From NCBI RefSeq assembly GCF_037975245.1, contig NC_092563.1:20665594-20726593 (forward strand): a stretch of 61,000 bases of DNA. The letters are read 5' to 3'. The first letter of the stretch is position 1. The number at the start of each line of letters is the position of its first letter. This document shows, one piece after another, positions 1 through 11,299 of the stretch. The stretch is from Apostichopus japonicus (taxonomy: Eukaryota > Echinodermata > Holothuroidea > Aspidochirotida > Stichopodidae). Under the pieces are notes generated by a model, which was not told the origin of the DNA, did not search any database, and saw only the letters and a list, made by a program, of their open reading frames with translations. The translations under genes and the position numbers were made by a program.

Positions 1-440
1 TTAAGAACTCCAGCGCATTTAGACACTTTCATACAAATATTCTGAATATGATTATTCCAAGAAAGATGATTATCTATATAAACGCCAAGAAATTTAGTAG
101 TCTTAGACGGATGGCTTGAGTGATAGAAGTACTTTAAGGACCTCATCTCTTGTTGCAGGAATAATGAATAAAGAGTCAATGACTGGTGCTTGCAGGTACA
201 TTTTGTAGTGCGAATTAACATTAGGAATCTTATGTTGAGTGGCTGGACCAATAGTAGTAAAATAATCATTGAAAATGTTTCCAATATCCAATGGATTAGA
301 AAAACTGACCCCCTGATAATTAATCTGTTCAGGAGTGCGATTAGCTTGTCGACCATGTAAAAGGGTATTTATTGACCGCCACATACTTTTCGCATCCTGG
401 TTGTTATTATTAAACATATTGGTGTAGTAAGAGATAATGT
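1..440 (-). mobile_element. Non-LTR retrotransposon (LINE) fragment with internal deletion
   Basis: On the minus strand, 417 down to about 110 translates to a LINE linker/early reverse-transcriptase region: a KSMWRSINTLL segment, then FNDYFTTIGP and a final EVLKVLLSLK, the pattern seen between endonuclease and RT in Jockey/CR1/L2-type elements. The same strand then runs (about 115 to 1) into TKFLGVYIDNHLSWNNHI, a hallmark of the region after the RT palm. The catalytic core with the YADD box should lie between these two and is absent, so the element is internally deleted. The 5' side extends to about 440 in another frame. The copy continues past the left edge. It is dead as an autonomous element. 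The clade is not resolved. Confidence 0.75.
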
Positions 441-688
441 AGTTCCTTTTCTATAGTTGGGTCATATACAGCTATGTCAGTTGCAATAGCAACAGTTGCC
501 ATGGTAATTGTTAATTTTCAAGAGTATCTACTATCTGATGGAAGGGCCATACTTGTCTGTGTGTGTGTCCGTGTGTGTGTGAGAGAGTATATCTACTCAG
601 GAGAGTGTCTACCCAGGAAAATTAACATAAAGAACAGAGAACTCATTGATATAGTAGCAGGTCAGACATTGGTGCAGGCGAAAAAGAT
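441..688. other. Spacer without a recognisable gene
   Basis: No coding signal seen. It contains a short GT-rich run (about 558-585). It separates the LINE fragment from the sacsin-like relic. Confidence 0.5.
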
Positions 689-1368
689 GTAGATATTTTG
701 CTATCACACGACGCCGCCGATTCGGCCCTTATACGAACTCAAATTGCACAAAGGCCGTTTTTCTTCAGTTTTTCTTTGACATCGGCTTTCAAGGAACAAC
801 AAGTTAAGAAGTTCTGTTGAAAGCGGAAACTGAAGACCAAAAATACTTGAAACCCTCTGCAAACTAGGCTTGAAAGTTGCAGACAGCGATCTATAGAGGA
901 ATTGTTTCGAACACCAGCTCTTGGCTCTGATATCGAGGAAAATGCTCTTTGCCTTCTTTTGGAATCCTTAATGAGTGAATTTACCCCTGAAGAATATTTC
1001 GGTTACAACAAGGCAGAAGAACTTGAAGCACATTATGTTTACGCCTGCAATTAGGTACGAAAAGTTGAATCTGAGTCTGACAGTGAATGTGCAAACTGGC
1101 GCTGTTCCGTTAAATACGTTATTTACATTGGTGGAGAACGGCAGGTGTCCACATAATTATGGTAGTGTATACGTTCCCAAGCCCCGATGATTCTCCTGTT
1201 ACTTCAATGATATACCAACATCGAGCACGATACAACCATTTAAAAAAATATACAGTGAAGAGGTATACCTGATTAAGCGGATTGGATAAATTAAAACGAG
1301 AAATTACTCGTACAATTGAAAATCTTTGGAAAGAAGATGTACAAGTTGAAGACTTGTCAAGGAAGACC
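689..1368 (+). pseudogene. Decayed sacsin-like C-terminal fragment (pseudogene)
   Basis: Conceptual translation across shifting frames matches, in order, residues about 3840-4060 of the intact sacsin-like protein encoded downstream. Examples are ILLSHDAADSALIRTQIAQ against [32 protein letters not shown] against [32 protein letters not shown] against [19 protein letters not shown], and KLKREITRTIENLWKED against the stretch just before the J domain. In-frame stops (for example in the segment around 800-825, near 895 and at about 1053) and at least two frameshifts (one near 1180) break it. The match ends just before where the J-domain HPD motif would be; no J or HEPN part is visible after 1368. 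It lies in the same orientation about 10 kb upstream of the intact gene, which fits a decayed tandem duplicate. An old insertion of a partial copy is the alternative. Confidence 0.85.
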
Positions 1369-1751
1369 TAACTGCTGGTCATATAGGCCCTGGATTATTG
1401 ATTAGATAGGCATCATCAAATGTTAACCACATAGTATTTTCCTTTGGTAAATTTTGCTAATTTTGCGAGAGTTAATGCCGGTATTAAATAGAATTAATAC
1501 CGGTAATAATTTTAATTCGTACGGACAATACATCAGCAATTATTTCCCGTATGGCCTACCATATATACGTGTACCCTGTTTAACAATGTCTGAGATCGAT
1601 ATCAGTGACTCGCGAGTAGCCAGAACTTGAATGTTATCCTTCGGTTAAAACTGAAAATAAATTTCCCCCGATATTTGATGAATCATTGGAGCGATCATGC
1701 TACATAATAGTACATTTAGGAGCCTTCCAATAACATGTTTGCCACCCCATC
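1369..1751. other. Non-coding spacer
   Basis: AT-rich, no coding similarity recognised. The short word TATGGCCTACCAT at about 1550 recurs near 2126. Confidence 0.4.
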
Positions 1752-1990
1752 CAGGCGCGTATCCAGGGGGGGCGTTGGGGTGCGCGCCCCCCGGGTAAGA
1801 AAAAGAGGAGAGAAAAAAAGAAGAAAAAAGGAAAAAAGAGGATAAAAAAGAGGAGGAGGAGAGGAAGGAAGGGAAAAGAAAAAGAAGAAAGAGAGAAAAA
1901 GGAGAAAAGGAGGGAGTAAAAGAAAAACGCCAAGACACTGGGAAGAGAAAGAGGAACAATGACATCATTACAGCGCTGATCCCTATTATA
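1752..1990 (+). mobile_element. hAT-like transposon terminus followed by purine-rich tract
   Basis: Starts with CAGGCGCGTATCCAGG (1752-1767), close to the terminal inverted repeat seen reversed at 4058-4073 (reverse complement CAGGGGCGTATCCAGG). Both resemble hAT ends, which begin CAGnGGCGnA. It is followed by a G/C-rich stretch and then a long GA-only tract (about 1797-1926). The long open frames on the minus strand here come from that tract and are not genes. No matching 8-bp target duplication was found between 1752 and 4073, so they are probably ends of different copies. Confidence 0.5.
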
Positions 1991-2003
1991 TACACAGGGT
2001 AGC

Positions 2004-2335
2004 CAGTGACGGATCAGGGATTTCGGAAGGGGCGTGTGCCTCACCCTACCCCTTACACCGACAAATCCATTTTTTGGCGTTTCCATTTTTCCTCTCTCAC
2101 TCATGATCTATATATATACTATATATGGCCTACCATAACGCGTGTGTGTGTATATACGCCTGTATTGTAATTGTAGAATTGTGCTATGAAACCAACTGTG
2201 GCTGGTCTCGAACTCGACCGTGTCGTCGGGGAACATGACGCATTTCGGGAGGGGGGGCGATCGCCCCACCCATTTTTTTATGACATTGGTAGTAATTTCA
2301 AAATTGAAAGTGCTCAGATGCAACTAACAAGGCCT
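2004..2335 (+). mobile_element. Second hAT-like terminus and degenerate element body
   Basis: CAGTGACGGATCAGGG at 2004 resembles the common hAT terminal repeat CAGTGGCGGATCCAGG. The following sequence includes a palindromic GGCGATCGCC at about 2256. No transposase coding sequence was seen. Confidence 0.4.
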
Positions 2336-2435
2336 GGGAAGTGTCATTTCCAGTGATCTGGGAGGGATTTTCGGCCAAACTTTTCTTGAACGCTTCGCGC
2401 CAACTTATGGTGGCGCTACGCTTAGATACTTTGCA
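2336..2435 (+). repeat. Dispersed repeat, copy A
   Basis: About 95 bp shares clear similarity with 3940-4035 in the same orientation: TTTCC(A/G)GTGATCTGGG, then TTTTCTTG(A/T)ACGC, GCGCCAAC and ATG(G)TGGCGCTACGCTTA. Estimated by eye at about 75% identity. Probably an internal part of the neighbouring DNA-transposon family. Confidence 0.6.
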
Positions 2436-3939
2436 GAGCCGTATATGATACGGCTCTGATACTTTGCCTACAGGCTTCGCCTCTCCCTTGGCAAATTCCT
2501 CGCTATACGCGCCTGTTCGAATTTGTAAAGCAAACAGCAGATATCACATCATATCAGTGAGCATGAAAATGGCGTTCTAGGATGAATAGCCTCAAAACTG
2601 TCCGACTTGCCCAAAAAAAACCCCAAAATTTTCGCGCGCGAAGCGCACGTTCAACATGTCAATATCAATATCATATAAGCAAGCATCGGTTATTAGGCCT
2701 ACATCGCGTGCCATCGTATACCGTACGCTCCGTCAAAGTTGCGCAGTATACCGCGGGATGCTAATGTAAACAACGAAATGTCTTACGTAGATAGAGAAAA
2801 AGCATGGAGGTCCAATTATGTCAAAACTATCTTTTACATTAGTCATAAAGAATTAGGGACTGCAGCCCCCCGCCTCCTACGCCTATGTGTGTAGTGTTTG
2901 GTTTCGGAAATATCTGCTATTTTTTCATTTCCTTCAACCAAGTTTTACAATAGCCGTTATAAGAGGTTGCAATATTTGTACACCAATAAATTAACTGTGT
3001 CGGAATTTTCGAAAATTTCTGACCATCATTCTTCATCACACTTCCCTCTACTCGTGCAATTTCAGCGCTCCCAACTGACCCGCAATTCGCGGGTTGGACC
3101 CTCATTCTAACACCAAAACCCGCTGACCCGCGCAAGCTTCCGAAAAACCCGCATTGTAATTGTCAAGTTTAGCCTACATAAAAAAAATGCATTTAATTTT
3201 GACTTAGCAACCATCATTTCTTTAGCATTTAGCATAATAGAGTATAAAACCTCCTTTACAGCATCATTTGAACCACAAATTAGCCTATATTTCTTTTCAT
3301 TGGGGCGAGCAGCGAACCGATTTTCATGCCACGGGAAAGAATGAATTATCACCTATCAATTTATTGATGTTACACAAAAAAAAATGCATATTTTCTCAGA
3401 AAATTTTGGGTGACAATAGCCTTTCTAAGTGCCACCAGTTTACATGTAGGCATCACCAGGATTCGCAAAAAAAAAAATCAAAAGGGGAGGGGGACACCCC
3501 CTCCCCTTATACCCCTCCCCCAGGACGGCGATCCGTGGCATGGACCAGCATTTGCCTTCTCAAGAGTTGGGAGCTATGCAATTTTGACCGGTCTGTCAGG
3601 GGTTGATAGAGGTTTTTCTATATTGGTTGTCCATAGATGAAATTTTGTGTAACATCATGGGTATGTTTTGAAGTGAGTTTATTCACGAGAATGTGAATTT
3701 CAAATTCTGAAGAAAAATAATGGGCTTAAAACCTTGAAAAGTGGGGCTGACGGATATTGTGGGCCGCGACGTAGAATCACCTACAAAAGCAATGATCCAC
3801 AGGTCATGCGATGAGGTCGAACATGATTTGTGACTGGTGATAATCTTCAAAAAGGTTATGGATGGAAAAAAAAAACCAATTGGGAAATACTTGGTTCTCA
3901 GGCAAAAAGTGTACATCTGGTTGGTCATTTTCAAGACCG
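2436..3939. other. Repeat-derived intergenic DNA
   Basis: No gene seen. A short terminus-like sequence with CCTCCTACGCC sits near 2872. At 3478-3530 a C/G-rich block (GGACACCCCCTCCCCTTA, then CCCCTCCCCCAGG) is shared with the hAT-like element at 57536-57868 and more weakly with 10215-10270. Open frames here are short and unrelated to known proteins as far as I can tell. Confidence 0.4.
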
Positions 3940-4073
3940 AGAAGTACCATTTCCGGTGATCTGGGTGCATCAAAACCAGAAATTTTCTTGTACGCTGCGC
4001 GCCAACCGATGATGGCGCTACGCTTACGCGTAGATTAGCGCCCCCGGGTTAGAAAATCCTGGATACGCCCCTG
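3940..4073 (+). repeat. Dispersed repeat, copy B, ending in a hAT-like terminus
   Basis: Partner of 2336-2435; it continues to CCTGGATACGCCCCTG at 4058-4073, the reverse complement of a hAT-like end. This places the shared block near the right end of a non-autonomous DNA element. Confidence 0.55.
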
Positions 4074-5599
4074 CCCTCCTCCAAGTTCCTGGTATAATGT
4101 TTGTAGTTGTTGGGTATACGTTACAGAACGGGGTATAAGGCAACCTTTGTCATATTTGGTTAATATTCCAATCCCGAAAGAAGTAACTTCATGCGGGGTT
4201 CCAACATTAGCAGAAGGAGAGAGAGAGAAAAAGTGGAGCCTGGTGTGGTGTGGGGGGGGGGGTCGAGGGGGTGATTCAGTGTACTCTTTCACCTTTCCAT
4301 GCTTCTATTTGTCCATCGGGCTTTGAAAACAAGCCATGCTGTCAGGTGGGGAGAGTTTAACTCAGCATCCAGCTAGTTGTTATACAAATGTACTATACAA
4401 ATTGGGCGGATGCAGACCTTATCAATACATTGGAATTATCCCTGTTTTGCGAAATTTTATACTTGAATAAAGAAGTGTAGCAAGGCGTGACAGTTGGAAG
4501 TCTGACCCCGTGACCTCGAAGAATGATCAACGATCACGCATATCATTAAATTTGAATTTGCCCGCATTTAACGTAAAGTCGGTCCTACGTTTCACTCACA
4601 GAATTTACAGACATTGATAGTTTACAACTTACCGGAACCTCACAGAATGGATTAAAAGTAATTCCAATGTATGGTAGGGCAAAGATACCCGAGAAAAAAT
4701 CAACGAAAACCTATGAAACAACGATTGCAATCCAACTTCGTCCTCACACATGTATTCCTAACTGACACAAAATAGGCCAAAACGAACCAACGAAAGAGAG
4801 TTACAGCAAAAAAGTTCTCCCATTTGTGGATCTTGTACTCTCCTACATGATGCTGTAAAGTTTCGGTGAAATGGTTGTCTAAGACGGCCAGTCACAAAAC
4901 GATTACCTCGACTCGGCGATTTTGTTGCTGTCGCCGCCATTTTGAAATTAGGTAGACTTTCGCCAAGCCGTTTTCATGCTATGGGCTACTACCGACAAGA
5001 CTTCATTCAAATCGTTTTCAATGTAGTGGAACCCATTCCATTAGTGTACGGTCTATTAGGAATGTTAGGTTTTGTGGCGTGAACCAAACAAGTAATTTAA
5101 GTTGTGCTAAGGTTTGGAAGAAATTTTGTCCCAAATTCTAATATATGATTAGGTAAAATGTGAAATTACTGAGAGCTGCGTATGGGTGGGGTAAGAGAGA
5201 CAAAATGGGGGAGGGGGCAAGGGAGATGGTGTTTCCTTTCTAGCTAAATTAATGGTGGTAACTATTAAGGTAACACAAATTTTCCTGAGTCTGTTGTCAA
5301 AACTGAAGGGGTCATACCACATTGAATATACAAGGGTAACATGGCCTAGGCCAAACCTTATTTCTAGTTGCTTTCTAAGGAACTTCCAACAATTCCGAAT
5401 GATTTATACCTACAATACCAAATGATTTATACTTACCCACTTACCATAATTCCACAGTAGCCCTTACTCAGTGAGATTCTGCAAAGCTGGGTACTCATCT
5501 GTTGCTTATATTCATCAATAAATATCAGTTAACAGTTTTCCAGTCAATATCAATCCTTGTTTGGTTCATGTATCACACTACATAACTGCTTGCCAATAT
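4074..5599. other. Intergenic DNA with repeat segments shared with 8.8-9.3 kb
   Basis: No gene confirmed. Three short segments recur around 8.8-9.3 kb: GGAATTATCCCT...GCGAAATT (4433-4456), GACAGTTGGAAGTCTGACC (4489-4507, inverted in the other locus), and GTTGTCTAAGACG with following GTCACA and AACGAT (about 4873-4903). On the minus strand an ATG at 4940 opens a short frame (MAATATKSPSRG) with a possible GT donor, but nothing downstream supports a gene. Confidence 0.4.
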
Positions 5600-5790
5600 T
5601 GAAGTTAAGTACTGTGGCTTGGGTAGGGGTGTGTTGTTTAGGGGAGGGGTGTGGTGTTTTTAGGGGTTTTGGGGAGGGAATGTGGTGCTTAGCGGATTTG
5701 GGGAAGGGTTTGGAGTTTCCCAGCTTTGGGATGGGTGTGGTGTTCACCAGCTTTGGGAAGAGTTAGGGTATTTTGGAGGGATGAGGTGGT
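5600..5790 (+). repeat. G-rich degenerate minisatellite
   Basis: Repeated TTTGGGGAGGG, GGTGTGGTGTT and CAGCTTTGGGA words at roughly 30-40 bp spacing. Many GGG runs give potential for G-quadruplexes on this strand. The open frames crossing it are repeat artefacts. Confidence 0.6.
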
Positions 5791-6454
5791 TTTGCCACAT
5801 ATGGGGACTTTAATTAAAAGCTGACTTTCAGTACACAGGACGTGTTTGGATACATTACGTTCTATGGATACTCTGACCAAATATTTTGAGTAGGGCTGTT
5901 TTCTTTTTCTTTTGCACATGCATAGTAGAACATAAGTCAACAGTGGAAATAGAGTTGCCTGGTCTTTTATTGATTTTATAACTGTAACAATAAGGCACTT
6001 TAAGCAACAGAAAAAAGAAAACAAAAAACATTTGTGTGACACTCTCCATGAAAGAACATGTTTTAATGTCCTGTGAAAATATGGGCATGAAATATAAATT
6101 ACTTCGATCACTTCAAAGTGAAATACTTTGTTCAAATGGAAGGAATAGCTTAACAAAATTTGAATACTTCTTGAAATGAAACACACTTCATACTGTGAAG
6201 ACTTCATACAATAATGTTGTCTGAATAAAAATCACACACAATGTCAAGTGCATTATGACTGGAAGGGGTATTTCAAGGTGGCATAGTGAAGGCATGACAT
6301 AGCAAAAACAGTTCAGGTGGCAGGATGGATAGTTTTGTAACTTTGAAATGGTGAGATATACCTGTGACATATAGCATAAGATTAAAATTAAAAGACAAAT
6401 ATATAAAAGTAAAAGGTAAGAGTAGAAAGTAAATAAGTAAGTCCAAACTTGACA
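5791..6454. other. AT-rich non-coding DNA 3' of the gag relic
   Basis: No recognisable coding sequence. It lies on the 3' side of the minus-strand copia-like gag relic but no reading frame for protease, integrase or RT was recognised. Confidence 0.35.
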
Positions 6455-6918
6455 TATAACTTTAACAACCTGATCTTCTTCAGAAATAGGAGCACCAATA
6501 GCAGCCCAACGATCCATACTTCCTTTCATATAATTCAAATTATTTCCAACTGACTTGCCCTCTGCCATTTCAGTTCTGAGGTACTTTTTCTTGAGCTGAA
6601 TTTTGTTGGTTAGAGAATCCTTTTCGAACAGAGTACGCAAGGCATCCTAAGCATCACTAGGTTTCTCACTTGTTGTAATTAATTCCAGCTGACTAGATGC
6701 TATTGCAAGCACAATGGTGAAAAATGCCAGTTGTGTCTTTTTCAAGTTTGCACTCTTCTACTTCTCACATACAGTAACCCCCAACTTTCCTGAGCCATCC
6801 TCATAGCCCACAGGCCTTTTGCAAGAAACAAATGTCTCATCTGGAAATTCCATGTCAGCCAGTTCGAGCCATCCATTTTGTTAATTTTCCACGTCATATT
6901 TTCTGTTGTTCCAGCCAT
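6455..6918 (-). pseudogene. Ty1/copia-like gag relic
   Basis: Minus-strand translation from an ATG at 6918 starts with a copia-type gag N terminus (KMDGSNWLTWNFQMRHLFL, then AKGLW). After a frameshift it continues with AFFTIVLAIASSQLELI, then (past a stop codon) DALRTLFEKDSLTNKIQLKK and a final AAIGAPISEEDQVV. This is the typical UBN2/gag order: WxxW-type start, DALxxLFE, LxxKIxLxxK, and the IGxPISDED motif. At least one frameshift and one in-frame stop show decay. No LTRs or pol domains were found nearby, so this is a fragment. Confidence 0.8.
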
Positions 6919-8897
6919 ATTGGTCAGTTGTCACGACTAAATTAACCAATTTAAGTACCGACAATTCCCAAGAAATGGTTCCAAAATCAGCACATAAATT
7001 CCAAACAACAATCTATTCTACACAGTTAACTTCCAGTGTATGTGTCTGGGCCAATAACCTGTTCGAGTTAGCTAGAGAATAGGCATGAGACTGCTGAGTA
7101 TATTACAGCCTGTTGCTGCACACAACTTGTTCTTTCTATAAGAGTATAACAGAAACTGAGGAAAAATGTAAATTACACATATATAGAAAACAAAATTGCT
7201 TAAAGGTAGCACACTAATAATACAACCTGATTAAACAAACAATAGTTTGGAGCAGAGTTGTAACAACAGGCACTTAACTGATCCACAGGCTGCATTCCTT
7301 CTTACTACGGGTACATATAAGAGAGCTAGGAACTTAAAGATATATAGTATTAAATAGAATGTGAGACTACATTTATTAACAGATTTCTATAAATAAACTC
7401 TTATATGAAGACTTCAGATATGAGGATAATAAACATGAGGATGTAATAAACTCTGGAAGCTCTCTGGGCTAATACTTAATACCAGTGGAACTGCATTTTG
7501 CAATGTTAGTCATTATACATAACAAAACAAATCTAATAGTGAATGAAACTTTTCTTCTTTTTGGGAATAACTTTTTTTTGGTCATATGTACATGGGAAAG
7601 CACCTTAGAGAAATCTGTGTGTGACACACACACACATAGGGAAGACTGTACGTGAATGACTAACTAAGTACTTCTACTACTGTACCTATCATAGAAAACA
7701 ACATAACAATAAAAAGATCGTAAACTCTCGTTAACAGCAAAACATGTTGTCACAAAATGATCCCTGATATTGTTTTAAGTCACCTGGAATTATAAGTAGC
7801 TATGTACAACTACATGGCTCTATGAGGTGCAATTGTTCTCAAGTACCAGCAGTAGGTCTAACTGTAATAGCAATAAGTATAAAGTGTAAGCAGTATAAAG
7901 CAAGCTAGTTTTATTTCTGTGTTACGTATCTTGCTCTACATATTAAGCATAGGGAATTGGGCCTAGACTTAAGTCATGGATCTAATACCGGTCTTGAACA
8001 CTTGTAACAAAGTGACATTGAAATGGATCCCGATCCCAGCATGGCGGAAATTTTCACCCAGTCCAGCTTTAATAAAACTCATCATAAGCCATGATCTTAA
8101 CTTATACATAGTACAAAGGCAGTCTACTTGTACTACTAATAATTTTTGTAAAATAATAATAATACTAAATTGTATCTTATGCAGTCCAAATCTTTTCAAG
8201 AACAGGCCCCTTAGAATTATTACACAAGGACGAGAAGGCGTAGGCTAAGAACTAAAGGTTATAGGCCTTAGTCCATTATTAAAATTGGACTAAACTATGC
8301 AGGTATTCTAGTATTACTAAAACTAGGCTAGGGCCTACCTGTAGTAAAAACTTGTCGTAGTATATTACTTTAGTAAATACAAAAGTACTAGGCCTATAGG
8401 CTAGCCTAGGCTTGTACTAGGGGCCTAGTACAGTAATATTACTGTCCGCTATGCCCTCGAAATTTTAAATTTTAACTATTTAGTAGCCATAAGTAGTACC
8501 GTGACTTATCAACTCCCTGATTTTTCCATATTAACGCAAAAAAATGAAGGGAATCTATGCCGAATAGAAAGATTACGAAAAATACGAGACGTTGCAAATC
8601 TAGCACTAGCTACATCATAGTCGACATATAGCGCTAGGCTGCACGTTATAGGATACGGTGCTTTCGTGTATATGTGTATTATGTACGTTAGGATACATGT
8701 ATTAGGGGCAACCAAAAGCACATAGGAGCACCATTTTCGTTGACCAAAAAATCACACTTTTCGGGGGAGTTACAACTTTTCTGAAAAATATGAGTAAGAT
8801 TCAAGCTTATATATTACAAAAATGCTATTTTTACGGTTAAAAGTTGTCTAAGACGCGAAAGTCACATAACGATAGACGTCGACTCGATTTGACTTAC
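6919..8897. other. Intergenic DNA without recognised genes
   Basis: AT-rich; short open frames only. A small CA/TG tract occurs at about 7617-7637. The TAGGCCTA word is frequent (8200-8430). Confidence 0.4.
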
Positions 8898-9072
8898 CTT
8901 TATGTTTTTGCGTTGGTCGTCGATAAGAAAATGCACTGTTCTATTGGTAAAATCTTCGTTTCTTTCCGGAAATGATCGTATTTGAGTCTCTAAAGTATCC
9001 TTTATCGAGCTACGATACTCGTAAACCCGAATGACATTGGGATGTTTGCGAATTTTACCGATTACATCCATA
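8898..9072 (-). CDS. Possible orphan first coding exon, function unknown
   Basis: On the minus strand an ATG at 9072 opens 58 codons that stop reading as protein-like exactly at a strong splice donor (AAAG then GTAAGTC, boundary at 8898/8897; ends in phase 1). The peptide is charged and protein-like (VIRVYEYRSS, then LETQIRSFPERNED and VHFLIDDQRKNIK). I do not recognise the family. No downstream exon of the same gene was identified on the minus strand, so it may be the start of a gene whose other exons I missed, a dead exon, or chance. The region just past the donor shares sequence with 4870-4905. Confidence 0.3.
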
Positions 9073-11299
9073 CATGGAAGTAGCGAACCGAAGTCCGTAG
9101 AACCGGATTTGCGCGAAACAATTACTTCCGGGTCAAGTAGCTGTGCTCGAAAATTTGCTAGTAACGGTCATATATTGAGGTCAGACTTCCAACTGTGACA
9201 AGCAAATAATGAATAAAAATAGATAGCAGCTTTAGACTGCAGATAGTTGGAATTATCCCTCTGTTGCGAAATTCTCACTTTGCATAGACACACATTGCAT
9301 GTATACATAACATATACGGACGCGTATAAAGAACAATACATGTACGACTGATATACATGTGCACACGTTAAACTGATTAGGAACCTCTAGTTACGTTATT
9401 AAACATTTATTGTCGTACAATATAAAATATCTGTTTCAATTCAAGGTCCTCGGATGTGATTTCTAAAGAGTCCCTGTTGTTCTCAGAATAATTCTATTGT
9501 TAAGGGGTGTTATTTTAGGGTTAGGGTAGGTGGATTTGAACAATGGAAGAAACATTAATGGGGTCCTCAGTCAGATGTGAAACACACCTGTGTGTGCGGG
9601 TGCGAGGGTGTGTGTCTGTAAATTGCCAGTTTGACAAGTTGCATAAATATAAATTGATTTGTAAACTATGAAGTGGATAGTTCACGAAATGTACAAAATG
9701 TTTATTTGAGTTGGTATTTGTATCCGATTAGGTCGGTAATTGGTTGATTGTGCCACAGCAATACTGACAACTCTTCGATAATCTTATACTTATTCCTAAT
9801 GTCATTACAGAGGCTATAAAAAAAGATTGATCCATTCTCACTGATTCTTATTTAAATCCTTAACACACTATTACTAGCAGACTACTGCTAGTACCAATGT
9901 GACAGTGCAATATAGGCCTACGATAAGGCCTATTTAAGATGATCCAGCTTGGCTGTATTGAACTACATTGATAGAAATACTGATATAAACATTGGGAAAG
10001 TTGTTAGCCAGTCTGCCAGCTATGAGAGTGTCAACGGACGCCATCTAGCCCTTCATTTGTTACCATTTGTTACTTTTTATGCCGCTTATAAAATCTGGCA
10101 ATACTTTTATTCAGATAAGATTATTACATTTTTTGATACACAGCTGGTACTGGGAAATAAACTATAAATATTGCACCATGCTACATCTATGGGGCTTTAT
10201 CAAATCTAAAAATTTGTCAAAGGGGAGGGGAAGCACCTTACCTTACACCCCATCCCCCATGTATGTCCCCCCCCCCCGCTTCCAGACATCGAATGCCGAT
10301 AATATATCTTATGGACTATCATAACTGTTCGTAGTATATGTCTATGAAATTTCTCACACCGACCTTGTATTAAAATGGTTCTTTGTATTCAAATTTATTA
10401 TTTTACCATTCGTGATGGCGTTTATACGCTTCCGTAGTCTGGAAAAACACCTTCCTGCTGTTTGATCAAACTATATTGTACACTGTATCATTAAGATAAC
10501 GTGCATTACAACAAGGAAGGTCAGAGTCACCAGGTTCAACTTTCGATAGTACGTGGCTGGGACGATAAAGGCAGGGGAAAATGTCTTGAATAGGTGAGAA
10601 TTTAATGATTACCTAAGACATATGATTACCTTTGATACATTGTTTACCGTTAAAACCCTCTGGTATTAGTCAAAGTTGTATTTCTTTTACACTTTTAAGT
10701 TTTGAGAAATCGTCCATCAAACAGATGAGAAACTATTTTAATTAAGGGAGGGCTGATTGGCGAATAAACAGTGGATACCCTAAACTTTGGGAAACATCGC
10801 TATTGTATAAAATTTAGATTCGAGCTTAATGGTTACTTGTTTTGGAGCCAAATTGATTGCAACCACATATATGTTAGTATAGATTGAAGGATATCTAGTT
10901 AAGTGCAGTGATAATAGAACACATGGCTTATAATGCTATAGACTAGATAAAGAGTCCCTAAACGTGAGATGCATGCACCCCTTGTGAATACGAGGAAGGA
11001 CTACAGGGGATGCTAAACTATATATAGGCATAAAACAACAAAGTTCCTGAAGGAGTAGTTCATGCCTGCATGAGGGGTTGCAGAGTACTGTTTAAATAGC
11101 AAAGGTCTGCGAGGCGTGGGACAGATTAAGAACACTTACTATGTTAACGTTAATCAACAGAGATTGCATCTTTAAGTTATAATCACAATCGCCATCACTT
11201 GCAGTATTTTTTTCTCTCTTTCTCTCCCGCAACTTTTGAATAGATCTGTAATACAAAATCTATCCGAAATTGTGGTACGTGTGAGGTACACACACGTTT
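9073..11299. other. Intergenic DNA upstream of the sacsin-like gene
   Basis: No gene recognised. It includes the inverted and direct segments shared with the 4.4-4.9 kb region (9180-9198 and 9249-9273), a weak C-rich hAT-like fragment (about 10215-10280), and presumably the promoter and 5' UTR of the downstream gene, for which no TATA box or start site could be fixed. Confidence 0.4.

Noticed and set aside
1645-2104. Two overlapping minus-strand open frames rich in Phe, Ser and Leu
   Set aside because: Produced by a long GA-only tract; no protein-like composition.
1752-4073. A single 2.3-kb hAT element spanning both CGTATCCAGG ends
   Set aside because: The 8 bp outside the two ends do not match, so a single insertion is not supported.
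4758-4940. Minus-strand MAATATKSPSRG frame as a gene start
   Set aside because: Short, no recognised similarity and no partner exon; a donor-like GTAATC alone is weak evidence.
9515-9535. TTAGGGTTAGGG telomere-like word
   Set aside because: Only two units; too short to mean an interstitial telomere.
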